11,143 nucleotides of DNA from Bacillota bacterium (GCA_017437925.1 JAFRWQ010000026.1:1-11143); one strand, 5' to 3'. Counted from the first letter of the stretch, positions 1-6,195 are shown. The notes: generated from the letters alone by a model not told the origin. A program made the numbers and translations.

Positions 1-220
1 AGCACCCCATCGTGCCCATCATGCTCTACGATCCCATCGTGGCCCACGAGTTCGCCGACAGGATGCTGACAAGGGCGTATACGTGGTAGCCTTCTGCTAT
101 CCCGTCGTACCCAAGGGCAAGGACAGGATCAGGACCCAGATCTCCGCGGGCCACACCAAGGAGGACCTGGACTTCGCCATCAAGTGCTTCGGCGAGGTCA
201 AGAAGGAGATGGGACTGTAG
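1..220 (+). pseudogene. kbl: 2-amino-3-ketobutyrate CoA ligase (glycine C-acetyltransferase), 3' end, frameshifted
   Basis: This is the C-terminal part of a PLP-dependent alpha-oxoamine synthase, the Kbl family that cleaves 2-amino-3-ketobutyrate with CoA to glycine and acetyl-CoA in threonine breakdown. The 5' end lies outside the window. Codons from position 3 give HPIVPIMLYDPIVAHEFADR, which matches the family's C-terminal lobe, but that frame meets a stop at 87-89. From about position 68 the frame one base over continues the family sequence (DKGVYVVAFCYPVVPKGKDR, then RIRTQISAGHT) to the stop at 218-220. Inserting one G after the CTG at 66-68 restores a single reading frame. The lesion is therefore a one-base deletion, either a true recent mutation or a sequencing or assembly error. 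Everything after it is well conserved, which favours an error or a very young pseudogene. The acpP promoter starts 37 bp downstream. Confidence 0.8.
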
Positions 221-257
221 CCTGAAGAGGCCCTGTCCCTCTACACGAAAAAAACAC

Positions 258-285
258 TTGCAGTTACCCTGTTATTAACTATAAT
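258..285 (+). promoter_or_regulatory. sigma-70/SigA-type promoter for acpP
   Basis: TTGCAG at 258-263 and a perfect TATAAT at 280-285 are separated by 16 bp in an AT-rich stretch just after the kbl stop. Transcription would start near 292, giving a leader of about 57 nt before the acpP start. This would let acpP be transcribed independently of kbl. Confidence 0.75.
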
Positions 286-297
286 GGTCTCATAAAG

Positions 298-313
298 CGG
301 GCCGGCCGGCCCG
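298..313. repeat. perfect 16-bp GC palindrome in the acpP leader
   Basis: CGGGCCGGCCGGCCCG at 298-313 is its own reverse complement and contains only G and C, between AT-rich flanks. It lies just after the predicted transcription start of acpP. It could form a short hairpin at the 5' end of the mRNA or be a protein-binding site near +10. It does not resemble the FapR operator I know, and I do not recognise a regulator for it. Confidence 0.6.
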
Positions 314-348
314 GACGTGCCATTTCGTTAATAAATATGGAGGTCATA

Positions 349-576
349 ATGGTATTTGAAAAGATCCAGAGCATCATAGCCGACCAGCTCGGCATAGATG
401 AAGGCGATATTACACCGGAAACCAATCTCACCAAAGACCTTGAGGCCGATTCCCTCGACGCCGTTGAGATCATCATGGCGATCGAAGAAGAGTTCGGCAT
501 CGAGATCCCCGATGACCAGGCCGAGAACTTCAAGCTCGTCGGCAGTCTGGTAAAATTCGTCGAAGACAATATGTAA
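349..576 (+). CDS. acpP: acyl carrier protein
   Basis: This 75-residue protein carries growing acyl chains on a 4'-phosphopantetheine arm during type II fatty acid synthesis in the cytoplasm. It has the usual ACP length, acidity and four-helix layout. The attachment motif DSL sits in LEADSLDAVEI, with the modified serine at residue 35. The second half, EEEFGIEIPDDQAENFKLVG, is typical of the family. I chose the ATG at 349 and not the in-frame ATG at 337, because the earlier one lies inside the ribosome-binding site: TGGAGG at 338-343 is spaced 5 nt from 349, and family members begin close to MVFEKI. The gene stands alone here, with its own promoter at 258-285 and its own terminator at 587-628. 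In many genomes acpP sits with other fab genes; none is visible. Confidence 0.97.
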   Translation: MVFEKIQSIIADQLGIDEGDITPETNLTKDLEADSLDAVEIIMAIEEEFGIEIPDDQAENFKLVGSLVKFVEDNM

Positions 577-586
577 ACTGTCAAGT

Positions 587-628
587 AAAAAGGCCTCGCG
601 CTTTGAAAAAGGCGCGGGGCCATTTTTT
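587..628. terminator. bidirectional Rho-independent terminator between acpP and tsaD
   Basis: The arms GGCCTCGCGC (592-601) and GCGCGGGGCC (612-621) pair over 10 bp with one G-T wobble, around a 10-nt loop. Six T follow at 623-628, so acpP transcripts read rightward can terminate. On the other strand, the five A at 587-591 become a T-run after the same stem, so it can also end the leftward tsaE-tsaB-rimI-tsaD transcript, whose last stop codon is about 85 bp away. Confidence 0.88.
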
Positions 629-713
629 ATGCCTTGGGTTTGGGGCGGGGCATCCTTTCGTTTTTATGGACGGGGCGGACGCCGCGGGACTGCATTTACG
701 TAGGATGAAGCTT

Positions 714-1763
714 TCAGCGGCCGGCTTCCAGCTTTGCCAGGTCCTTTTCAAGATCGAGGCTGGGATATACGTCAAGATCGAGCCCCGCGAAGCGGCCTTC
801 CATAGCCTTGCGGTAGGCAGCTTCCGCGACCATGGCCCCGTTGTCGGTGCAGAGCACGGGGGAAGGTATCATGAGGCTCGCTCCCCTCTTTCTGCAGGCC
901 TTCGCCATGCGGTGCCTGAGGGAGGAATTGCAGGCGACCCCTCCCGCAAGAGCGAGGCTCCTGTATCCGGTAAGATCCAAAGCAGCCATGGCCTTGTCCA
1001 CCAGCACGTCTATAACAGCCTGCTGGAAAGACGCGGCGACGTCCGCCCTGTTGATCTCACGGCCCCTCTGCTCTTCGGAATGCAGATAATTTATGACCCC
1101 GGTCTTGGTGCCGCTGAAGGAAAAGTCCAGGCTGTCCTTTTCAAGGTAGACCCGCTTGAACTCGTGGGCGCGGGGGTCGCCCTCCTTTGCCAGGGCGTCC
1201 ACCTTGGGCCCGCCCGGGTAACCCAGTCCCAGGACCCTCGCCACCTTGTCGTAGGCTTCGCCCACGGCGTCGTCCCTGGTCGCGCCCAGTATCCTGAACT
1301 CGTTGTACCCCCTGACCTCGGCCAGATGGGTGTGGCCTCCCGAGACGACCAGCGCCAGGAAGGGAGGCTCGAGCTCCGGATGCTCCAACAGGTTTGCCAG
1401 TATGTGGGCTTGGATGTGGTGCACTCCGACCAGGGGCTTGCCCGAAGCAAGGGCCAGGCCCTTCGCAAAGGCTGTGCCCATGAGCAGGGCTCCCGCAAGG
1501 CCGGGTCCCGCGGTGACTCCTATCTCGTCGATGTCGTCATGAACGACACCCGCCTCGTCCAGGGCCTGCCTGAAGACGTAGGGGATGTTGCTTAAGTGAT
1601 GCCTCGAAGCGATCTCGGGGACCACCCCCCCGTAGACCGTGTGTATCTCGATCTGGGACGAGATCACGTTGGAGAGGAGGTCTTTCCCGTCCGCAAGCAC
1701 CGCTATGGCGGTCTCGTCGCAGCTCGATTCTATGCCCAATGTGAGATGTCTGCCGTCTTTCAT
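714..1763 (-). CDS. tsaD: tRNA N6-adenosine threonylcarbamoyltransferase TsaD
   Basis: TsaD (YgjD/Kae1 family, ASKHA fold) transfers the threonylcarbamoyl group from threonylcarbamoyl-AMP to A37 of tRNAs that read ANN codons, working with TsaB and TsaE. The 349-residue length is usual. The N-terminus LGIESSCDETA is the family signature. The metal-binding HxxxH pair is in HHIQAH (H116, H120). VVSGGHTHL (139-147), LDFSFSGTKTGV, AGGVACNSSLR and the nucleotide-binding CTDNGAM near the C-terminus are all present, so it looks intact. The ATG at 1763 lies 4 nt after the rimI stop, which points to translational coupling, because the Shine-Dalgarno is weak. It is the last gene of the leftward operon and is followed by 85 bp with nothing recognisable and then the shared terminator. 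Confidence 0.97.
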   Translation of the reverse strand: MKDGRHLTLGIESSCDETAIAVLADGKDLLSNVISSQIEIHTVYGGVVPEIASRHHLSNIPYVFRQALDEAGVVHDDIDEIGVTAGPGLAGALLMGTAFAKGLALASGKPLVGVHHIQAHILANLLEHPELEPPFLALVVSGGHTHLAEVRGYNEFRILGATRDDAVGEAYDKVARVLGLGYPGGPKVDALAKEGDPRAHEFKRVYLEKDSLDFSFSGTKTGVINYLHSEEQRGREINRADVAASFQQAVIDVLVDKAMAALDLTGYRSLALAGGVACNSSLRHRMAKACRKRGASLMIPSPVLCTDNGAMVAEAAYRKAMEGRFAGLDLDVYPSLDLEKDLAKLEAGR

Positions 1764-1767
1764 CTTT

Positions 1768-2253
1768 TCAGGACCTGGTCCTAAGCCTTTCCCTTCTCCA
1801 CATTATGACCGCGTCTTCCCTGCCCTGGTAGTAACCCTTGCGTATGCCCTCGCTCTCAAAACCGAGGCCTTCGTACAGGGCCCGGGCGGCCTTGTTGGAC
1901 TCCCTGACCTCCAGGGTAGTGTCCATTATGCCCAGGGCTTCGCAGTCGGCCAGCATGGCCTTGAGCAGCAGTGTCGCTATGCCCCGCCTTCTGTATTCCG
2001 GATGCACCGCCACGTTGCCCAACTGGCACTCGTAGGGGGGAAGGAGCCAGCAGCTGACGCAGGCGACTATTTTGCCTTCGGTCTCGGCAAGGTAAAAGCG
2101 GGAGTTTTTGCTCTCCGTGATGCTCCTCGCTATGCTCTCCCAGCTCCAGGGCACGGGAAAGCAGAGCTTTTCCAGCTCCGCGAGGGCGTCTATGTCGCTC
2201 TTTCTTCCGTCGGATATCCTTATGCTTATATTTTCGCCTTGGTATTCGGCCAT
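1768..2253 (-). CDS. rimI: ribosomal-protein-alanine N-acetyltransferase RimI (GNAT)
   Basis: This 161-residue protein is a GNAT acetyltransferase of the RimI family, which acetylates the N-terminal alanine of ribosomal protein S18 in E. coli. The acetyl-CoA loop is RRRGIA (88-93), after the beta-4 strand NVAVHPEYR. The residues matching the E. coli catalytic pair are E115 in LEVRESN and Y127 in ALYEGLGF. RKGYYQGREDAVIMW near the end is typical of the family. rimI between tsaB and tsaD is a very common arrangement in Firmicutes. Why it travels with t6A genes is not settled, and the real substrate in this organism cannot be read from sequence. The start at 2253 has only a weak GAG-type ribosome-binding site, 36 bp after the tsaB stop. 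Confidence 0.95.
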   Translation of the reverse strand: MAEYQGENISIRISDGRKSDIDALAELEKLCFPVPWSWESIARSITESKNSRFYLAETEGKIVACVSCWLLPPYECQLGNVAVHPEYRRRGIATLLLKAMLADCEALGIMDTTLEVRESNKAARALYEGLGFESEGIRKGYYQGREDAVIMWRRERLRTRS

Positions 2254-2289
2254 GCTTTTCTCGGGTCTGCCGCCCTTCGTTGCCTTTCT

Positions 2290-3033
2290 TTATTTCCCTT
2301 CGGGGGACTTTTCCTTAAGCTTTCTTTCCGCCTCCGCAAGGCGCAGGTACTCGGGGGAGGCGCTGAAGCAGTCGTCAAGAAGCCCGTCCTTAAACATTTC
2401 GGCGGCGAGCCTCGCCGTCCATGAGGCCTTCTGATACCTCAGTTCTTCGGGCGCGGCCTCCGCGGGAAGGCCGCAGTTTTCAAGCTTTTCCTTAAAGGGC
2501 TCTATGCCGTCCCCGAAAAAGATCAGCCTGTCGTAATGCGAAGAGACTTCTCTCAGCTTTTCTATGTACTCGTCGGGGCCGTAGGCGGCGTCGCTTACGA
2601 CGGCCCTGCGGCTGAGGGGCTCGTAGGCTCCCGCGTAGACCTGGCTTCTTCTCGCGTCGAAGACCGGGCAGAAGAGGAGCTTTTCGCCGTTTTTTTTGGT
2701 CAGCAGTTCTTCGCTTCCGCTGAAGGCGAAGGACATGAGGGTGGGAACACATATCACCGGCTTATCCCAGACCTGGGCCAGGGCTTTTGCCGTCGCCATG
2801 CCTATCCTTATGCCGGTAAAGGAGCCGGGTCCCCTGCTCACCGCGACCGCGTCAAGGCTTTCGGGGCTTACTCCCCTCTCATTCAGCAGTTCAGCGATCA
2901 TGGGGGCAATGCGCTGCAGGTGGGAGTACTCGCTGCCGTCGCTCTTTTCGCTTATACAGCCGTCCTTGTAAAGGGCGGCCGAGGCCAGGCGGCCCGTTGT
3001 CTCTATGGCAAGTATCACCATTTTACGGAGCAT
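2290..3033 (-). CDS. tsaB: t6A biosynthesis scaffold protein TsaB
   Basis: TsaB (YeaZ) is a catalytically inactive paralogue of TsaD that dimerises with it and helps recruit TsaE. The protein has 247 residues. VILAIETTGRLASAAL is the N-terminal ASKHA strand pair, and SRGPGSFTGIRIGMATAKAL (66-85) is the diagnostic motif. The C-terminal half is variable, as usual, and ends in SPEYLRLAE, a common TsaB ending. The start is uncertain by four residues: ATG at 3033 has AAAGGA only 1 nt away, while ATG at 3021 begins MVILAIET, closer to the family. Both overlap the tsaE 3' end (18 or 7 bp), so the two genes are translationally linked. rimI follows after 36 bp. Confidence 0.95.
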   Translation of the reverse strand: MLRKMVILAIETTGRLASAALYKDGCISEKSDGSEYSHLQRIAPMIAELLNERGVSPESLDAVAVSRGPGSFTGIRIGMATAKALAQVWDKPVICVPTLMSFAFSGSEELLTKKNGEKLLFCPVFDARRSQVYAGAYEPLSRRAVVSDAAYGPDEYIEKLREVSSHYDRLIFFGDGIEPFKEKLENCGLPAEAAPEELRYQKASWTARLAAEMFKDGLLDDCFSASPEYLRLAEAERKLKEKSPEGK

Positions 3034-3437
3034 ATCCTTTCGTTTTCACCCTCCCCGTAGGAAAGGTCTATGAATATCGCGTCTTCGGGGAGCAGGTCTT
3101 CTATAAGGTCAGCCCACTCTATGACGCAGACGCCCTCCTTTTTAAGGTATTCGAAGAAGCCGGCTTCGAAGAGCTCGTCCTCGTCGCTGACGCGGTAGAC
3201 GTCAAAGTGGTAAAGGGGGAGGCGTCCGCCTTCGTGCTCCATCACTATGGTGAAGGTGGGGCTTGCGACCCTTGTGCTCACGCCCAGGCCCTTCGCGATT
3301 GCCCGGGTCAGGGCGGTCTTTCCCACGCCGAGATCGCCCCTCAAAGCGACCACGTCGCCGGGCTTTAAACGCTCCGCCAGCTTTTCTCCCAAAGCCGCGG
3401 TCTCTTCTTCATTTTTCAGGATATAGGTCTCGGTCAT
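3015..3437 (-). CDS. tsaE: tRNA threonylcarbamoyladenosine biosynthesis ATPase TsaE
   Basis: TsaE (YjeE) is the small P-loop ATPase that resets the TsaB-TsaD complex between rounds of t6A synthesis. Counting from the ATG at 3437 gives 140 residues. The Walker A loop is GDLGVGKT (34-41). The switch region ASPTFTIV follows, then the conserved HFDVYR (77-82) and IEWAD (106-110). A longer frame opens at 3497, but its extra 20 residues (starting MRRRPVPRP) are unlike the family and would overlap the upstream transporter gene by 41 bp, so I use 3437. No strong Shine-Dalgarno is visible there: the 25 bases before it are A/T-rich. The transporter gene stops 19 bp upstream, so the gene is probably co-transcribed with it. 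tsaB overlaps its 3' end. Confidence 0.95.
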   Translation of the reverse strand: MTETYILKNEEETAALGEKLAERLKPGDVVALRGDLGVGKTALTRAIAKGLGVSTRVASPTFTIVMEHEGGRLPLYHFDVYRVSDEDELFEAGFFEYLKKEGVCVIEWADLIEDLLPEDAIFIDLSYGEGENERICSVKW

Positions 3438-3456
3438 GTATATTATTATTTGTTTC

Positions 3457-4677
3457 TCAGTTTTCGGCAGGGGCCGCGGAACGGGCCTGCGCCTCATTTT
3501 TAAGCATCCTGATGGAAAGAAGCATCAGCAGCAGGGCGGCGGCCGAGGTCACGAGGCTGAAGGTATATATAAAGCGGAGGCCGAAGCGGTCCATAAGGAC
3601 TCCTCCTATGGCGTTGCCCAGGACCCCTCCTATTCCTCCCGTAAAGCAGAGCGAAGCCAGGGACTGGGCCCTCACCTTCTGATCGGCCTTGACTATGTCA
3701 TTGGCGTAGAGCACTCCGGCGAAACCGTAGATGCCGTAGCAGAAGAAGCCGGAGAACATGATGGCGTATATGCCGGCGAGGGACCTGACATAGAGGTAGG
3801 CGGCAGACCTTAAAGCATAGGCCGAAAAGGATACGCAGATCAGGGTCCCCGAGCTTAAGTAGCGGAGCAGAAAGCCGGAGATGAACATTATCGGAAGCTC
3901 CATGCCGGCCTGTATCAGTATCGCTATTCCCATCTCCCGGGTCCCGCCCCCCACCGACTCTATCATGCGGTTGAGGAAGGTGCCCAAAGGCGCCTGCCCT
4001 ATGCCCATGACTATGAGCGAGAGGAGAAAGAGGACCAGAGCTTTGTTGCTTTTGAGCATCTCGCCGTAGCTGGTCGCTCCCTTGCCGCTCCCCCGCCTGA
4101 CAGGGTCCACCGGGGGCATAAGGAGCATGGAGATCACGGTCAGGACCTCGATGGCCATGAAGAGGCTCAGCAGGATCTCAGGGTCGTATTTGGCGATGAG
4201 CCTGCCGAAGACCAGAGCTCCTCCGGCCCAGCCCATGGAGCCTATGCCTCTGGGCCAGCCGTAGTTGACCGGAAGCCCGGCGTTGACGTACTGGACCATC
4301 ATGGCGTTGAGCAGGCCGTTGTTGGACTTCTGCGGAGCGTCTGCCATCATGAACATGACGGCGACCAGGGCGACGGAGGGCCTTGAAAAGTGCATCAGGG
4401 CCACGAAGACGAAGGAAAAGGCGCAGAGGGCCACGGTGATCTTCCTTAAAGGTATCTCGGGGTGCCTGTCGCAGAAGTTGGACACGAAGAGCTGCAGGAA
4501 TATGGCGGCGACCGAGGTCATGGAGACCGCCAGTCCCACCATGCCGTCGCTCATGCCGCGGCTCGAAAGAAAGACCGCGGTGAAGCCCTGAAGGCAGCAG
4601 GCAGAGGCCCAGTAAAGGAACTGGGCGACTGCGTAATGTATCTCAATGTTAAGCGCTCTGCGTCTTTCGGGGTCCAT
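3457..4677 (-). CDS. MFS transporter, MFS_1-like family (paralogue A)
   Basis: This 406-residue integral membrane protein has about 12 hydrophobic segments and the look of the LacY-like/MFS_1-like group of the major facilitator superfamily. NYGWPRGIGSMG (138-149) is a family signature at the TM4-TM5 region. A basic central loop (about 190-212) divides the halves, and QKVRAQSL lies before TM11. The substrate cannot be inferred. The ATG at 4677 is preferred over the upstream frame opening at 4746, because GGGAGGAG lies 5 nt upstream and the paralogue starts with the same MDPERRRA. The product is about half identical by eye to the gene at 4795-5982. A promoter overlapping an inverted repeat lies at 4716-4746. 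The 3' end is 19 bp from tsaE, so this gene may head the t6A transcript. Confidence 0.9.
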   Translation of the reverse strand: MDPERRRALNIEIHYAVAQFLYWASACCLQGFTAVFLSSRGMSDGMVGLAVSMTSVAAIFLQLFVSNFCDRHPEIPLRKITVALCAFSFVFVALMHFSRPSVALVAVMFMMADAPQKSNNGLLNAMMVQYVNAGLPVNYGWPRGIGSMGWAGGALVFGRLIAKYDPEILLSLFMAIEVLTVISMLLMPPVDPVRRGSGKGATSYGEMLKSNKALVLFLLSLIVMGIGQAPLGTFLNRMIESVGGGTREMGIAILIQAGMELPIMFISGFLLRYLSSGTLICVSFSAYALRSAAYLYVRSLAGIYAIMFSGFFCYGIYGFAGVLYANDIVKADQKVRAQSLASLCFTGGIGGVLGNAIGGVLMDRFGLRFIYTFSLVTSAAALLLMLLSIRMLKNEAQARSAAPAEN

Positions 4678-4702
4678 TGTCTCCTCCCGGCCGAAAGCCG
4701 TC
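4655..4702 (-). repeat. 48-bp direct repeat over the start of transporter A (copy 1)
   Basis: This segment spans the first 23 coding bases of paralogue A, the RBS and 25 bp of leader. It matches 5960-6007 with only two mismatches (at 4678 and 4694). It includes a small CGGC/GCCG hairpin just before the GGGAGGAG ribosome-binding site. The adjoining coding and upstream sequence is much less similar. Confidence 0.85.
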
Positions 4703-4715
4703 ATCTTTGACCAAT

Positions 4716-4735
4716 CCGTATTATCACAAATACGG
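4716..4735. promoter_or_regulatory. inverted repeat, candidate operator upstream of transporter A
   Basis: CCGTATT (4716-4722) and AATACGG (4729-4735) are perfect 7-bp inverted arms around ATCACA. On the minus strand they cover the predicted -10 and part of the spacer of the promoter at 4718-4746, which is where a repressor would sit. The matching region before paralogue B shares only part of the core (ATCAtAAAT-like) and lacks the arms. I do not recognise the regulator. There is no T-run, so it is not a terminator for paralogue B. Confidence 0.45.
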
Positions 4736-4746
4736 CAAAGAGGCAA
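4718..4746 (-). promoter_or_regulatory. putative promoter for transporter A and the t6A genes
   Basis: Read on the minus strand, TTGCCT (4746-4741) and TAATAC (4723-4718) are separated by 17 bp in the 117-bp gap between the two transporter genes. The leader would be about 35 nt to the ATG at 4677. The elements match the consensus only moderately. Read-through from paralogue B is also possible, because no terminator is visible between the two. Confidence 0.4.
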
Positions 4747-4794
4747 GGATTATTTGACCCGGGAGCGGACTTGGCGCTCGCGTGTTTCCGCGTC

Positions 4795-5982
4795 CTAGCG
4801 GGCTTTTACGGAAAGTGACATGAAGAGCAGCGAGAGGGCTGACAGCGCGACGCTGAAGATCAGCAGGGCCCGCAGTCCTAAGCGGTCGAGTATTACGCCT
4901 CCGACCGCGTTTCCCAATACTCCTCCTATCCCTCCGCTGAAAGCGAGGGAGATGAGGGACTGGGCCCTGACCTTCTGATCCGGCTCGGACACGATCTCGT
5001 TGGCGTACATGACTCCGGCGAAGCCGTAGAAGCCGAAGCAGGAGAAGCCGAGCATGGCAGCGGCGTAAAGCATGCCCGTGTTTCCGCTCAACAGGAAGAG
5101 CAGCGATTTGAGCGCGTAGCAGGCGAAGGAAAAACGGACCAGCTGATGCGGCCTGAAACGCCTGAGGAAAATACCGGACATGAACATGGCGGGCAGCTCC
5201 ATGCCCGACTGTATCATTATGACGACCCCCTGTTCTTTGGCGCTCCCTCCCAAAGACTCGATAAGGCGGTTGAGGAAGGTCCACACCGGAGCCTGACCGA
5301 TGCCCAGCACCACGACCGATATGAGGAAGAGGACGAGAGCCCTGTTGCTTTTGAGCATCTCGCTGTAGCTGCTCGCGCGCACAGACTCCCTTTTTACGTA
5401 AGAGACCGCGCCGACGGGAGGCATAAGGAACATGCAGAGCATGGCAACGGCGGCCGTTCCCATGAATATCGGAAGGAGTATGCCGGAACCGTTCTTCGCG
5501 ATAAGAACGCCCAGCAGAAGAGAAGCCAGCGCGGCGCCCATAGACCCTACCCCCCTGGGCCAGCCGTAGTTCACCGGCAGACCCGTATTAATATACTGGA
5601 TCAGAAGCGCGTTGAGCAGTCCGCTGTCGGATCTCTCGGGAGCGGCGGCAAGCACGAAAAGCGCCGCCGTGAGGACAACGCCGGGCCTTGCCGTATGGAG
5701 GACGGCGGCGAATGCGAAGGCTGCGGCGTACATGAGCACGGTGATCCTCTTCAGGGGTATCCCGGGATGCTTATCGCAGAAATCCGACACCCAAAGCTGC
5801 AGCAGTATGGCCCCTATGGAGGTCAGGGCGACCGTCAGGCCTATCTCGCTGTCATTGAGCCCTCTGTCCGCGAGAAAAAGCGCCGTATAGCTCTCAAGGC
5901 AGCATACGGAGACAAAATAAAAAAGCTGGGTGAAGGCGTAATGTACTTCTATGTTGAAAGCTCTGCGTCTTTCGGGGTCCAT
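4795..5982 (-). CDS. MFS transporter, MFS_1-like family (paralogue B)
   Basis: This 395-residue membrane protein has about 12 hydrophobic segments and is a tandem paralogue of the gene at 3457-4677. Both begin MDPERRRA and share NYGWPRG(V/I)GSMG at the same position (138-149), a central loop ending SY(S/G)EMLKSN, the GMELP motif, and QKVRAQSL before TM11. It belongs to the MFS_1-like/LacY-like group; the substrate is unknown. The start at 5982 has GGGAGGAG 5 nt upstream, identical in setting to paralogue A. It lacks the charged C-terminal tail of paralogue A and ends SVKAR. It is transcribed away from the hydrogenase operon across a 257-bp divergent region. A sugar or small organic solute porter is plausible, but this is only a family-level inference. 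Confidence 0.9.
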   Translation of the reverse strand: MDPERRRAFNIEVHYAFTQLFYFVSVCCLESYTALFLADRGLNDSEIGLTVALTSIGAILLQLWVSDFCDKHPGIPLKRITVLMYAAAFAFAAVLHTARPGVVLTAALFVLAAAPERSDSGLLNALLIQYINTGLPVNYGWPRGVGSMGAALASLLLGVLIAKNGSGILLPIFMGTAAVAMLCMFLMPPVGAVSYVKRESVRASSYSEMLKSNRALVLFLISVVVLGIGQAPVWTFLNRLIESLGGSAKEQGVVIMIQSGMELPAMFMSGIFLRRFRPHQLVRFSFACYALKSLLFLLSGNTGMLYAAAMLGFSCFGFYGFAGVMYANEIVSEPDQKVRAQSLISLAFSGGIGGVLGNAVGGVILDRLGLRALLIFSVALSALSLLFMSLSVKAR

Positions 5983-6007
5983 GGTCTCCTCCCGGCCGTA
6001 AGCCGTC
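5960..6007 (-). repeat. 48-bp direct repeat over the start of transporter B (copy 2)
   Basis: This is the second copy of the segment at 4655-4702, with the same position relative to the start codon and two mismatches. The hairpin before the ribosome-binding site is kept (CGGC, loop TTACG, GCCG on the minus strand, against loop TTTCG in copy 1). Confidence 0.85.
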
Positions 6008-6022
6008 CTGTTTAATCAATTA

Positions 6023-6051
6023 TTAGTATCATAAATGAGTTCCGGACGCAA
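6023..6051 (-). promoter_or_regulatory. weak putative promoter for transporter B
   Basis: On the minus strand, TTGCGT (6051-6046) and TACTAA (6028-6023) are 17 bp apart, about 40 bp before the start codon of paralogue B. The -10 is a poor match. It is suggested mainly by its position, which corresponds to the promoter proposed for paralogue A. Confidence 0.28.
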
Positions 6052-6064
6052 GTCATATTTGCGC

Positions 6065-6083
6065 GGGGGCCTGCCGGGTCCCC
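6065..6083. repeat. GC-rich hairpin in the divergent intergenic region
   Basis: GGGGGCC (6065-6071) and GGTCCCC (6077-6083) pair over 7 bp with one G-T wobble, around TGCCG. Neither strand has a following T-run. It lies between the two divergent promoters, upstream of both. It could separate their regulation or be incidental; the rest of the 257-bp region is AT-rich. Confidence 0.35.
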
Positions 6084-6144
6084 AAACCTCCGGTCAGACA
6101 TAATTTTATTAAATCAAGTCCTTTTATATTACTATTTTAGACGA

Positions 6145-6162
6145 TTGTTATTGAATTCACAT
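6145..6162. promoter_or_regulatory. Rex-like redox operator overlapping the hydrogenase promoter
   Basis: TTGTTATTGAATTCACAT resembles the Rex operator (two half-sites of the form TTGTGAA/TTGTTAA and TTCACAA around a 4-bp centre). By eye, 12 of the 14 half-site positions fit if either left-arm variant is allowed. It covers the -35 box at 6151-6156, the right place for repression. Rex is a repressor that senses NADH/NAD+ and is known to control hydrogenase and other fermentation genes in Clostridia and Thermotoga, so the site fits an NAD(H)-linked hydrogenase operon. No rex gene is in the window. Confidence 0.5.
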
Positions 6163-6179
6163 AACCCAACTGTTATTAT
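6151..6179 (+). promoter_or_regulatory. sigma-70/SigA-type promoter for the hydrogenase operon
   Basis: TTGAAT (6151-6156) and TATTAT (6174-6179) are separated by an ideal 17 bp. The expected transcription start is near 6186, giving a leader of about 54 nt before hydC. It is the best promoter in the divergent region and probably serves the whole nine-gene operon, as no other intergenic space of useful length occurs downstream. Confidence 0.65.
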
Positions 6180-6195
6180 GTCTTTATGGTAACAT

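Noticed and set aside
211..239. Nested hairpin after kbl (GGGAC...GTCCC around GCCT/AGGC) as a terminator
   Set aside because: The stems are short and broken, overlap the stop codon, and are followed by A-rich sequence, not a T-run.
279..623. 114-codon minus-strand frame opposite acpP
   Set aside because: It spans the acpP promoter, palindrome and terminator, and acpP itself is certain.
629..713. Possible small gene or extension between the terminator and the tsaD end
   Set aside because: No frame with a ribosome-binding site or recognisable protein was found; it appears to be the tsaD 3' untranslated region.
603..1595. 330-codon open frame on the plus strand opposite tsaD
   Set aside because: It overlaps the terminator and the antisense of a clear tsaD, and its protein has no family features.
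1639..2424. 261-codon plus-strand frame opposite rimI and tsaB
   Set aside because: It runs across two genuine minus-strand genes and has low-complexity antisense composition with no domain.
3438..3497. 20-residue N-terminal extension of tsaE
   Set aside because: It is unlike the family, overlaps the transporter coding end, and lacks a ribosome-binding site; the ATG at 3437 gives the usual length.
5146..6015. 289-codon plus-strand frame opposite transporter B
   Set aside because: The His/Arg-rich protein is typical of antisense of a membrane gene; no RBS or motif supports it.
6065..6083. GC hairpin in the divergent region as a terminator
   Set aside because: There is no T-run on either strand and no gene ends here; it is kept only as a structural repeat.
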